Made by a program: the position numbers and the translations under genes. Below the pieces are notes generated by a model. The model ran no database searches. It saw only the letters and a program-made list of their open reading frames with translations, and was not told the DNA's origin. 64,000 nucleotides of DNA from Candidatus Krumholzibacteriia bacterium (GTDB lineage: Bacteria; Krumholzibacteriota; Krumholzibacteriia; WVZY01; JAKEHA01). This document shows, piece by piece, positions 22,715 to 30,838 of this stretch. Each line of letters starts with the position of its first letter. Position 1 is the stretch's first letter. The DNA is taken from the NCBI GenBank assembly GCA_029865265.1, contig JAOUHG010000001.1, forward strand, positions 242,184 to 306,183, written 5' to 3'.

Positions 22715-24865
22715 ATGGCAGTCACCACGCGAACCGGCCAGATCATCTCCCACTACCAGGTCGAAGACCTCCTCGGCTCCGGGGGGATGGGCGAGGTGTA
22801 CCGCGGCACCGACACCAAACTCGGGCGCCGCATCGCGCTCAAGTTCGTACGTCCCCTCGCGGACCCCTCGCTGCGCCAGCGCCTCATGCAGGAAGCACAG
22901 GCAGCGTCCCGGCTCGACCACCCCAACATCTGCACCATCTTCGAAGTCGACGAGACCGAAGCCGGCGAGATCTTCATCGCCATGGCCTACTACGACGGCG
23001 AAACGCTGGACCGCGTTCTGTCCCGTGGCCCGCTCCCCGCGGGCCGCGCGCTCGCACTCGCGCTCCAGTCCGGCCGCGGCCTGGCGGCGGCGCACGAGGA
23101 ACTCATCGTGCACCGCGACATCAAGCCCGCCAACCTGATGCTCGTGCGCGACGACACCATCAAGATCCTCGACTTCGGCCTGGCCAAGCTCATGAAGGAC
23201 GCGCGCATCACCGATCCCGGCTCGGTCATCGGGACGCCCGCGTACATGTCTCCGGAACAACTGAGTGGACGCCCCGCGGACCAGCGTGGCGACATCTGGT
23301 CGCTGGGTGCGGTGCTCTACGAGATGGTCACGGGGAAGTCGCCGTTTCCGGGAGAGAGTATTGCGCAGGTGATCACCGCCGTGCTCAACGAAGAACCGGT
23401 GCGCGCGTCGCGGGTGAACCCGGCGGTGCCGCAGACGGTGGAGAAGATCATCGAGCGGGCGCTGGAGCGCGATACTCGCCGCCGCTACGAGCGCATGGTG
23501 GAGATGGTGCAGGACATGGCCGACGCGCAGGCGGCGCTGGATCCGGGAGCCATCACGCGCAGTTTCCCGGTGGCATCGGCGCGTACCTCGCTGGCGGTGC
23601 TGCCGTTCGAGGACATGTCGGAAGCGAAGGACCAGGAGTTCCTGTGCGACGGCATCGCGGAAGAGATCCTGCGCGCCCTGAGCCACATTCCGGACCTTCA
23701 CGTTGCTTCGCGAACTTCGGCGTTCCAGTTCAAGAATCGTTCGGCGGACATCCGTGAGATCGGGGCGCAGCTGGGTGTCGACGCTGTTCTGGAAGGAAGC
23801 GTGCGGCGCGTCGCCGACCGCGTTCGCATCTCGGCGCAGTTGATCAACGTGCGGGATGGCTACCGCCTGTGGTACGAGCGTTTCGACCGCGAGATCCGGG
23901 ATATCTTTGCCATCGAGGACGAGATCGCGGAGCAGATCGCGGCCGCCCTCGAGATCAATCTGGACACGGAGAAGGGGCGCGGCCGGACGCGGCGCGACAC
24001 CCCGTACTCGGATGCCTACGAACTGTATCTGCAGGGACGCCAGTTCATCCACCAGCACCGCCGCAAGACCATGGAGATCGCCCTGCAGCTCTTCGCCCGC
24101 GCCATCGATATCAATCCCGATTTCGGGCGCGCGTATGCCGGCATCGCCGATTGCCACTCCTTCCTGCGCCTGTACTCGGGCCGGGGAGAGGAATCCGTGG
24201 CGGCCGCCGACGACGCCAGCCGCAAAGCGCTCGCACTGGAGCCGGAACTCTCCGACGCACACGCGTCGCGCGGATTCGCGCTGTTTCTGCAGAACAAGTT
24301 CGAAGAAGCGGAGGTTCACCTGCAGCGCGCCATCGAGCTGGATCCGCACCTGTACGACCCGCACTACATCTCGGGACGCCTGTGTTTCACGCAGGGACGG
24401 ATGAAAGAAGCCATGGAGCACTTCCGTGAGGCGTGCGCCATCGTGCCGGAGGCGTACGACGCCTGGTACCTGCTCGGCATGTGCTACCGGCGCCTGGGCG
24501 AGGACGCGCGCGGGCGCAGCGCGGACCTCGAGTGTATCGAGGCCGCCAAGCGCCACCTGCGCGCGCACCCCGAGGACACGCGCGCATGGACCATGGGGGC
24601 CGCGGTGCTGGCGGAGATGGGCGAGCCCGACACGGCGGCCCGCTGGCTCGCCAACGCCATGTCGGTGGACCCCGACGAGCCGATCATCGTGTACAACGCG
24701 GCGTGCGTATACGTCAGGCTGGGCCGCGTTGACGAAGCCCTCGACTGCCTCGAAATCGCCTTCAAGCTGGGGGCGGTGGCGGAATGGGCCACCAACGACC
24801 CGGATCTGGACTCCCTGCGCGCCAACCCCCGATTCCAGAAGCTGTTGGCTCTGCGGCCCGCGTAG
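22715..24865 (+). CDS. Ser/Thr protein kinase with TolB-like and TPR domains
   Basis: 716 aa from the ATG at 22715; an ATG at 22670 in the same frame, seven bases after TACATT, is an alternative leaderless start adding 15 residues. The Hanks-type kinase (about 15-275) has LLGSGGMGEVYRG, ALKFV, VHRDIKPANLM, ILDFGLAK, GTPAYMSPEQL and a GDIWSLG segment, so it looks active. Residues about 290-430 match the TolB-like/adenylate cyclase-associated module (SLAVLPFEDMSEAKDQEFLCDGIAEEI, GVDAVLEGSVRRV). About 440-700 are TPRs (NPDFGRAYAGIADC, AIELDPHLYDPHYISG). No transmembrane helix is seen. Such proteins are common in Acidobacteria and the FCB side; targets unknown. Confidence 0.9.
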   Translation: MAVTTRTGQIISHYQVEDLLGSGGMGEVYRGTDTKLGRRIALKFVRPLADPSLRQRLMQEAQAASRLDHPNICTIFEVDETEAGEIFIAMAYYDGETLDRVLSRGPLPAGRALALALQSGRGLAAAHEELIVHRDIKPANLMLVRDDTIKILDFGLAKLMKDARITDPGSVIGTPAYMSPEQLSGRPADQRGDIWSLGAVLYEMVTGKSPFPGESIAQVITAVLNEEPVRASRVNPAVPQTVEKIIERALERDTRRRYERMVEMVQDMADAQAALDPGAITRSFPVASARTSLAVLPFEDMSEAKDQEFLCDGIAEEILRALSHIPDLHVASRTSAFQFKNRSADIREIGAQLGVDAVLEGSVRRVADRVRISAQLINVRDGYRLWYERFDREIRDIFAIEDEIAEQIAAALEINLDTEKGRGRTRRDTPYSDAYELYLQGRQFIHQHRRKTMEIALQLFARAIDINPDFGRAYAGIADCHSFLRLYSGRGEESVAAADDASRKALALEPELSDAHASRGFALFLQNKFEEAEVHLQRAIELDPHLYDPHYISGRLCFTQGRMKEAMEHFREACAIVPEAYDAWYLLGMCYRRLGEDARGRSADLECIEAAKRHLRAHPEDTRAWTMGAAVLAEMGEPDTAARWLANAMSVDPDEPIIVYNAACVYVRLGRVDEALDCLEIAFKLGAVAEWATNDPDLDSLRANPRFQKLLALRPA

Positions 24866-24919
24866 ACCGCGCCCGCCTCTGGCGCCGCGCGTCTTCATTC
24901 GTTAGCTTACCCGGGTACC

Positions 24920-24946
24920 GCCCGTCGGCAGGCGGGCCGTTTATTT
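24920..24946 (+). terminator. Probable terminator after the kinase gene
   Basis: GCCCGTC (24920-24926), loop GGCA, GGCGGGC (24931-24937, one G-T pair), then CGTTTATTT. It precedes the pirin ribosome binding site. Confidence 0.5.
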
Positions 24947-24964
24947 ACCCCACGGGAGGAAATC

Positions 24965-25867
24965 ATGTCGATCAGGGCCGTAAAGGAAATCACCCCGTCC
25001 CAGCCCACCCTCGAGGGCGCGGGCGTGAAGCTGCGCCGCGCGTTCGGTTTTGGAAAGACCGACGTGTTCGATCCGTTCCTGTTGTTCGATGACTTTCGCG
25101 GCGAGCGCCCCGAAGACTACATCGCGGGGTTTCCGTGGCACCCGCACCGTGGCATCGAGACCATCACCTACGTGCTCGCGGGCGAGGTGAGCCACGGCGA
25201 CAGCCTCGGCAACAGCGGTACGCTGGGCGCGGGCGACGTGCAGTGGATGACGGCGGGCAGCGGCATTCTCCACCAGGAGATGCCCACCGGCGATCCGCGC
25301 GGCCGCATGCACGGCTTTCAACTGTGGGCGAACCTGCCACGCTCGCTCAAGATGACGACGCCGCGCTACCAGGATGTGAAGTCGGGTGAGATCCCCGAGG
25401 TCGTCGATGACAACGGCACCCGCGTGCGCGTGGTGGTGGGTGACTACGCCGGACGGCGCGGTCCTGTGGAGGGCATCGCCGCGGACCCGCGCTACCTCGA
25501 CGTGTTCGTCCCCGCCGGGCGGCGCAAGACGCTCAAGGTGGAGATCAACCGGCACGCGTTTGCATACGTGTTCGAAGGCGCGGGGTCGTTTCGTGATGCG
25601 TCCGCGCCGCAGGTGGTGCAAACCGACCGCGTGCAGCCCGACGGCGCTGAGATCCGCGACCTCACCGGCAACCGCTCGCTGGTGCTGTTCGACCGCGGCG
25701 ACGAGGTGACCGTGCAGGCCGGACCGGAAGGGGTCCGTTTTCTGCTGGTGTCGGGGAAGCCGCTGGAGGAGCCGGTGGCGTGGCAGGGGCCCATCGTCAT
25801 GAACACGCCCGAGGAACTGCGCCAGGCCTACGCCGAGCTGCGAGAGGGGACGTTCATCAAGGCGTGA
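24965..25867 (+). CDS. Pirin-family cupin protein
   Basis: 300 aa; GGGAGG precedes the ATG. Two cupin halves typical of pirin: the N-terminal motif DPFLLFDDF, then FPWHPHRGIETITYVLAGEVSHGDSLGN with the metal ligands His-x-His and a further His and Glu (GILHQEMP, MHGFQLWANL). Bacterial pirins bind Fe or other metal; some have quercetin 2,3-dioxygenase activity and others regulate metabolic enzymes, and neither can be chosen here. It has a good ribosome binding site and appears to be a single-gene unit followed 24 bases later by a methyltransferase. Confidence 0.92.
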   Translation: MSIRAVKEITPSQPTLEGAGVKLRRAFGFGKTDVFDPFLLFDDFRGERPEDYIAGFPWHPHRGIETITYVLAGEVSHGDSLGNSGTLGAGDVQWMTAGSGILHQEMPTGDPRGRMHGFQLWANLPRSLKMTTPRYQDVKSGEIPEVVDDNGTRVRVVVGDYAGRRGPVEGIAADPRYLDVFVPAGRRKTLKVEINRHAFAYVFEGAGSFRDASAPQVVQTDRVQPDGAEIRDLTGNRSLVLFDRGDEVTVQAGPEGVRFLLVSGKPLEEPVAWQGPIVMNTPEELRQAYAELREGTFIKA

Positions 25868-25891
25868 CACCGCGCGCAGGGCTGTGAGACG

Positions 25892-26656
25892 ATGCGGAAC
25901 GATCCGAGCATGCCGACATCACCCGAAACGCTCGTCCACGAGACCACGTACCGCAAGCGCAACCCGGTGGGCTGGGTGCACCGCAACCGCCTGCGCGCGG
26001 TCGCGGCCGCCTTCGACCGCTATCTCACGCAATCCGTGACTTCGTGGCTGGACGCCGGCTGCTCCAACGGCTTCATCGTGGAAGCGATGGTGGCGCACAG
26101 GCTGGCGCAGTTCCAGCGCATCGCGGGCTTCGACAACACACCCGGACTGATCGAGCGTGCCCGCGCCAAGGGAATACCCAACGCGGCCTTCGCGGTGTTC
26201 GATCTCAACACGGTGCAACCCGCAACCGAACGCTTCGCTCTTGTCACCTGCCTGGAAACGCTGGAGCACGTGGGCAACATCGAGAACGCCATCGCCAACC
26301 TCGTCGACCGTGTCGAGGCCGGCGGTCTGCTGCTGCTCTCGGTTCCCAACGAAACCGGTCTGCCCGGCCTGGTGAAGCTGGCCGGACGCGCGGCCGTGCG
26401 CAGGAATCCATACGATGACTTCTTCGCGGACGGCGGACGCGCGCGCTACGTGTCGCGGCTGCTGCTCAACCGGCGTATCGACGGGTTTCGCAAGTCCGGG
26501 CGCGGCGGCTACGGCCCCCACCTGGGTTTCGACTACCGCACCATGGAAGATCACCTGCGGGATACGTACGTGACGAAGGGCGTGCTGGAGCGGCGCGCGC
26601 GAGAGATCACAACCCTGGGGATGAACGTGCTGCTGGTGTATCGCAAGGCGCGTTAG
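25892..26656 (+). CDS. Class I SAM-dependent methyltransferase
   Basis: 254 aa; MPTSPETL at 25910 is an alternative start. Rossmann methyltransferase: motif I WLDAGCSNGFIVEAM, motif II acidic residue in IAGFDNTPGLIERA, VFDLNT, and motif IV LVTCLETLEHVGNIENAIANL with the LExLEH pattern of Methyltransf_11/UbiG-like enzymes. The C-terminal part (ADGGRARYVSRLLLNRRI) is not a known substrate domain. The last bases overlap the convergent arsenate reductase gene by four. Substrate unknown. Confidence 0.85.
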   Translation: MRNDPSMPTSPETLVHETTYRKRNPVGWVHRNRLRAVAAAFDRYLTQSVTSWLDAGCSNGFIVEAMVAHRLAQFQRIAGFDNTPGLIERARAKGIPNAAFAVFDLNTVQPATERFALVTCLETLEHVGNIENAIANLVDRVEAGGLLLLSVPNETGLPGLVKLAGRAAVRRNPYDDFFADGGRARYVSRLLLNRRIDGFRKSGRGGYGPHLGFDYRTMEDHLRDTYVTKGVLERRAREITTLGMNVLLVYRKAR

Positions 26657-27036
26657 CCGGCGGCGAGCAGTTCGCGCACCTGCTTCTCGATCTGGTCGCG
26701 CACCGCGCGGAACGCGTCCGGGTCCATGTCCTTCGGATCCGGGATCTCCCACTCGATGTGCTTCTTCGCCGGCACCCACGGGCACGCGTCACCGCACCCC
26801 ATAGTGACCACCGCGTCGAACTCGCCCGCGGGAATCGCGTTCAATCCTGTCGACGCGTGCGCCGAGAGGTCGTAACCCAGCTCCGCCATGGACACGATGG
26901 CCTTCGCGTTGACGGTTCCCGACGGGCGCGAACCGGCGCTGAACGCCTCCACCTCCGCGCCGCCCTGCATGCGCGCGAAGGCCTGCGCCATCTGGCTCCG
27001 GCACGAGTTCTCCACACACACGAAGAGCAGCCTCAT
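26653..27036 (-). CDS. arsC: Thioredoxin-type arsenate reductase (LMW phosphatase fold)
   Basis: 127 aa. The P-loop CX5R is Cys7 to Arg13 (FVCVENSCRSQMAQAF). A second conserved stretch, VVTMGCGDACPWVPAKK, carries the resolving Cys residues, and WEIPDPKD supplies the catalytic Asp. This matches ArsC of the low-molecular-weight tyrosine phosphatase fold, which reduces arsenate to arsenite. The ATG at 27036 is chosen because TATCGT ends nine bases upstream with a -35 at the right place and no ribosome binding site lies between, implying a nearly leaderless mRNA. It is divergent from a heavy-metal ATPase, but no arsenite pump or arsR is adjacent. Confidence 0.88.
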   Translation of the reverse strand: MRLLFVCVENSCRSQMAQAFARMQGGAEVEAFSAGSRPSGTVNAKAIVSMAELGYDLSAHASTGLNAIPAGEFDAVVTMGCGDACPWVPAKKHIEWEIPDPKDMDPDAFRAVRDQIEKQVRELLAAG

Positions 27037-27045
27037 ATGGGCATG

Positions 27046-27074
27046 ACGATATCGCATGGCGGCGCCTTCCGCAA
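27046..27074 (-). promoter_or_regulatory. Promoter of arsC
   Basis: TTGCGG (27074-27069), 17 bases, TATCGT (27051-27046), reading leftward, nine bases before the ATG. Confidence 0.55.
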
Positions 27075-27115
27075 TGCGCCCCATCTCCGTGCTCGCGGTC
27101 GGGCCCGGGCTCGGA

Positions 27116-27121
27116 TATGCT
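27116..27121 (+). promoter_or_regulatory. -10 element of a probably leaderless ATPase gene
   Basis: TATGCT followed by six bases and the GTG start at 27128; no -35 or ribosome binding site is evident. Confidence 0.4.
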
Positions 27122-27127
27122 TGCCGC

Positions 27128-29029
27128 GTGAAGGCAGCCACCCGCTCCCGGGGTCTCATTTCGGTCCTCGCTACCACCGAGGGGTTCATCGCCCTTCTCG
27201 CGATTGCCGCCATCGCGCTTCATCTCGTCCTCCGCTATGCCACGCACGCGACGGCTTCGGTGTTCGGCGCCGCGGTCTACAATGTGCCGTTGATCGTTGC
27301 GCTCGCGTTTGGCGGCATTCCCCTGGTGATAGCCCTTGCGCGCGGACTGGTGCGCGGGCAGTTCAGTTCCGACCTGCTGGCCGGCATCTCCATCGTCACC
27401 GCCATCATCCTGCAGGAGTACCTGGCGGGGACACTGGTGGTGTTGATGCTGTCGGGTGGGCAGGCACTGGAAACATACGCGGTGCGCAGCGCGTCGTCGG
27501 TGTTGCAGGCGCTCGCGCGGCGCATGCCGTCCGCCGCGCATCGCAAGTCCGACGGCACCATGACCGATGTTTCACTGGACGATGTCGTGGTGGGAGACCT
27601 GCTGGTGGTCTTTCCGCACGAGGTCTGCCCCGTGGACGGAACCGTCGTCGACGGACACGGCGCCATGGACGAGTCGTACCTCACCGGGGAGCCCTACATC
27701 ATGTCCAAGGCACCCGGCACCGCGGTGCTTTCCGGCGCGGTAAACGGTGAAACCGCGCTCACCATCCGCGCCGAGCAGAAGGCCGTCGACTCGCGCTACG
27801 CCAAGATCATGGAGGTCATGCGCGAATCCGAGCAGCGCCGCCCGAAACTGCGCCGTCTCGGCGATCAGATCGGCGCCGTGTATACACCCGTCGCGGTTGT
27901 CATTGCCATCATCGCCTGGCTGGTGAGTGGGGAGGCGGTGCGCTTCCTGAGTGTGCTGGTGGTGGCGACACCGTGCCCGTTGCTCATCGCCATCCCGGTG
28001 GCGGTGATCGGATCGGTCTCGCTGGCCGCGCGCCGGGGCATCATCATCAAGGATCCCGCGGTGCTGGAGAGAATCGAGACCTGCCGCACCGCCATGTTCG
28101 ACAAGACCGGCACCCTCACCTACGGCCAGCCACGTCTGACCGAGGTGGTCACCGGAGAGCCCTTCGAACGCGGCGACGTGCTGGGGCTGGTGGCGAGTGT
28201 CGAGCGCTACTCGCGACATCCCCTGGCGTCGGCCATCGTGGAGGACGCACGCCGGGGCGGGCTCGCGCTCTCGGAGGCGGGCGAGGTGAGCGAGCGGCCG
28301 GGCGAGGGGCTGCGCGGCATGGTGCGCGGACACGCCATCCGGGTGACCAGCCGCGCCAAGGTGGCCGTGGAACGGCCCGAGGTGGTGTCCCTTCTGCCGG
28401 AGCACACCGGTGGCATGGAGTGCGTCGTGCTGATCGATGGCCGCTATGCGGCCACGTTCCGCTTCCGCGACGAGCCGCGCGCGGACGGTGTTCCCTTCAT
28501 CAGCCACCTCAAGGGCCGGCACCGGTTCGACAAGGTCATGCTCGTGTCAGGCGACCGCGAGTCGGAAGTCCGTTACCTGGCGGAGAAGGTGGGCATCCAC
28601 GAGATCCACGCCAACCAGAGCCCGGAGCAGAAGCTGGAACTGGTGCGCGCGGAGACGCGCCTGGCACCCACGGTGTTTCTGGGCGATGGCATCAACGACG
28701 CGCCCGCGCTCACGGCGGCCACGGTGGGCATTGCCTTTGGCGAGGGTGACATCGCCACCGAAGCTGCCGGCGCGGTCATCCTGGACAGCTCGTTGCAGCG
28801 CGTGGACGAACTGATGCACATCGGTCGCCGCATGCGCAGCATCGCGCTGCAGAGTGCGGTGGGCGGAATGGCATTGAGCGTGCTCGCCATGCTGGTGGCG
28901 GCGGCGGGTTACCTGCCACCGGTGGCCGGCGCGATTACCCAGGAGATCATCGACGTCTTCGCGGTGGTCAACGCGCTGCGCGTCGCGGTGGCGCCCGGGC
29001 GGCTCATCGACTACAAGCCCGGCGCCTGA
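27128..29029 (+). CDS. Heavy-metal P1B-type ATPase lacking an N-terminal metal domain
   Basis: 633 aa from GTG 27128 (the frame is open from 27056). Core P-type motifs are intact: [10 protein letters not shown] (actuator), [11 protein letters not shown] (CPC ion-site motif), [11 protein letters not shown] (phosphorylated Asp), [10 protein letters not shown] (P1B HP motif), [12 protein letters not shown]. Two helices precede the standard six ([26 protein letters not shown] and so on), as in P1B pumps, but the usual N-terminal CxxC heavy-metal domain is missing. The TPCPLL sequence occurs in Zn/Cd/Co-type and related pumps; the metal cannot be fixed. It likely exports metal from the cytoplasm. 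It stands back to back with arsC and upstream of the CPA2 antiporter. Confidence 0.88.
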   Translation: MKAATRSRGLISVLATTEGFIALLAIAAIALHLVLRYATHATASVFGAAVYNVPLIVALAFGGIPLVIALARGLVRGQFSSDLLAGISIVTAIILQEYLAGTLVVLMLSGGQALETYAVRSASSVLQALARRMPSAAHRKSDGTMTDVSLDDVVVGDLLVVFPHEVCPVDGTVVDGHGAMDESYLTGEPYIMSKAPGTAVLSGAVNGETALTIRAEQKAVDSRYAKIMEVMRESEQRRPKLRRLGDQIGAVYTPVAVVIAIIAWLVSGEAVRFLSVLVVATPCPLLIAIPVAVIGSVSLAARRGIIIKDPAVLERIETCRTAMFDKTGTLTYGQPRLTEVVTGEPFERGDVLGLVASVERYSRHPLASAIVEDARRGGLALSEAGEVSERPGEGLRGMVRGHAIRVTSRAKVAVERPEVVSLLPEHTGGMECVVLIDGRYAATFRFRDEPRADGVPFISHLKGRHRFDKVMLVSGDRESEVRYLAEKVGIHEIHANQSPEQKLELVRAETRLAPTVFLGDGINDAPALTAATVGIAFGEGDIATEAAGAVILDSSLQRVDELMHIGRRMRSIALQSAVGGMALSVLAMLVAAAGYLPPVAGAITQEIIDVFAVVNALRVAVAPGRLIDYKPGA

Positions 29030-29076
29030 CGTCCGCCGCCGCACGATCTCTTATCGCGCAACCCGCCCGGAACGGC

Positions 29077-29082
29077 TAGAAT
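29077..29082 (+). promoter_or_regulatory. -10 element of a probably leaderless antiporter gene
   Basis: TAGAAT is followed by six bases and the GTG at 29089. No ribosome binding site is present; the -35 is not clear. Confidence 0.45.
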
Positions 29083-29088
29083 CCCCGC

Positions 29089-30819
29089 GTGGAACTTCCG
29101 CTGCTCAAGGATATATTCGTCATCTTCGGCCTCGCGGTCGGGGTGGCGCTGGTCTGTCACCGCTTCAAGATTCCGCCGGTGGTGGGTCTCATCATTACCG
29201 GCGTCATCGCGGGACCGCACGGACTGCGGCTCACCACCGAGGCGGAGGCGGTGGCGCAGCTGGCCGAGATCGGCGTGATATTCCTGCTCTTCACCATCGG
29301 CCTCGAGTTCTCCATCGATTCCATCCGTCTGGTGAAACGGCTCTTCTTTGTGGGCGGCCCGCTGCAGGTGTTCATCACCGCCGGCATCGTGTTCCTGCTG
29401 GCCTGGGCCAGCGGCGCGGAGATTCCCCTCGCGGTTCTCATCGGGCTGACCGCCTCGCTCAGCAGCACCGCCATCATTCTCAAGCTCCTGCAGGACCGCG
29501 CCGAGCTCACCAGCGCGCACGGCAAGGGCACCATGGCCATCCTCATCTTCCAGGACATCGTGTTCGTGCCCATGATGCTGTTGATTCCCTTTCTGGCCGG
29601 GCAGGGCAGCGACAACATGTGGGCGGAGATCGGCGGACTGGTGGTCAAGGTGCTGGCCATCTGGCTGGTGGTGGCGTTTGCGGCGCCGCGGCTGGTGCCG
29701 CGCCTGATGACGCACATCGCGCGCACTCAGAGCAACGAACTGTTCCTGCTGACCACCGGCGTGATGTGCTTCGCGGTTGCCTGGCTGACCTCGCTGATGG
29801 GGCTTTCGCTGGCGCTGGGCGCGTTTCTGGCCGGGCTGATCCTTTCGGATTCGGAGCACAGTCACCGCACGCTCGAGAATATCCTCCCCTTTCGCGACGT
29901 GTTTTCGAGCTTCTTCTTCGTCTCCATGGGCATGCTGCTGGATGCGCGCTATGTGGCGGATCACGCCCCCGCGCTCCTGCTCGCAACGGGCGCGGTCATC
30001 TTGATCAAGGCGGTGGTGAGCACCGGCGTGATGCAGTGGCTTGGTCTCCCGTACCGCGTCTCCCTGCAGGCCGGTATCGGACTCGCGCAGACCGGTGAGT
30101 TTTCGTTGATCCTGCTCAGCACGGGGTTGGCGGCGGGACTTCTCAACGACGGGCAGTACCAGTTCGTGCTGGCGGCGTGCCTGTTCTCCATGGTGGCGGC
30201 GCCGTTTCTGGTGGCCGGCGCGCACAGCATCACGGACCTGGCGGTGCGTTCGCCCATGCCGGTGCGCTTTCGCGAGGGACGCTACTTCGTGGCGGCCGAT
30301 GCCGACGAGCGGCTGCGCGATCACATCGTCATCGTCGGCTACGGTGTGATCGGCGCCATGGTGGGGCACTCGGCACGGCTGTGCAACATCCCCTACGAGG
30401 CCATCGAACTCAACTACGACATGGTGCGCGAACAGAGCGTGCGCGGCGTGCCTATTTTTTACGGCGACGCCACCCAGGAAGCGTCGTTGCTCAAGGCCAA
30501 CGTGCGCGAGGCGCGCGTGGTGGTGGTGGCGATTCCCGACCCCAACGGCACGCGGCGGGTGGTGGCGCTGGCGCGGCGCCTCAATCCTGCGGTCGAGATC
30601 GTCACCCGCACGCGCTACGTGCGCGACATGGCGCGCCTGTACGCGCTGGGCGCCAACGACATCGTTTCGGAAGAGGTGGAGGCATCCATCAAGATCTTCT
30701 CGGTGGTGCTGGAGAAGTACGGGGTGGCCCCCGACGTCATCGAGGGGTTCGGCGGTGTCACCCACCGCCAGCACGACTTGCGCACCGTCAAGCGCGATCC
30801 CGACGCCCCGCCTTATTGA
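29089..30819 (+). CDS. CPA2-family monovalent cation/proton antiporter with TrkA-N domain (KefB-like)
   Basis: 576 aa. About 12 transmembrane helices (1-390) of the Na/H exchanger fold, with TIGLEFSIDSIRLVKRLF, LTASLSSTAIILKLL, FQDIVFVPMM and LAQTGEFSLILLS, hallmarks of Kef-type CPA2 proteins. Residues about 410-530 form a Rossmann RCK/TrkA-N domain (HIVIVGYGVIGAMVG, PIFYGDATQEASLLKA), which usually binds NAD(H) or another nucleotide and gates transport. It probably moves potassium or sodium against protons. There is no KefF/KefG-like oxidoreductase nearby, and a C-terminal TrkA-C domain is absent. It converges on the TonB receptor gene, with 19 bases between the stops. Confidence 0.9.
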   Translation: MELPLLKDIFVIFGLAVGVALVCHRFKIPPVVGLIITGVIAGPHGLRLTTEAEAVAQLAEIGVIFLLFTIGLEFSIDSIRLVKRLFFVGGPLQVFITAGIVFLLAWASGAEIPLAVLIGLTASLSSTAIILKLLQDRAELTSAHGKGTMAILIFQDIVFVPMMLLIPFLAGQGSDNMWAEIGGLVVKVLAIWLVVAFAAPRLVPRLMTHIARTQSNELFLLTTGVMCFAVAWLTSLMGLSLALGAFLAGLILSDSEHSHRTLENILPFRDVFSSFFFVSMGMLLDARYVADHAPALLLATGAVILIKAVVSTGVMQWLGLPYRVSLQAGIGLAQTGEFSLILLSTGLAAGLLNDGQYQFVLAACLFSMVAAPFLVAGAHSITDLAVRSPMPVRFREGRYFVAADADERLRDHIVIVGYGVIGAMVGHSARLCNIPYEAIELNYDMVREQSVRGVPIFYGDATQEASLLKANVREARVVVVAIPDPNGTRRVVALARRLNPAVEIVTRTRYVRDMARLYALGANDIVSEEVEASIKIFSVVLEKYGVAPDVIEGFGGVTHRQHDLRTVKRDPDAPPY

Positions 30820-30838
30820 GCCCCCGGATTGCCGAAGA

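Noticed and set aside
22664..24898. 744-codon leftward open frame
   Set aside because: Antisense to the Ser/Thr kinase, whose motifs are complete.
26653..30819. Arsenic-resistance island
   Set aside because: Only arsC is present; there is no arsB, acr3 or adjacent arsR, and the P-type ATPase and CPA2 antiporter are not arsenic genes.
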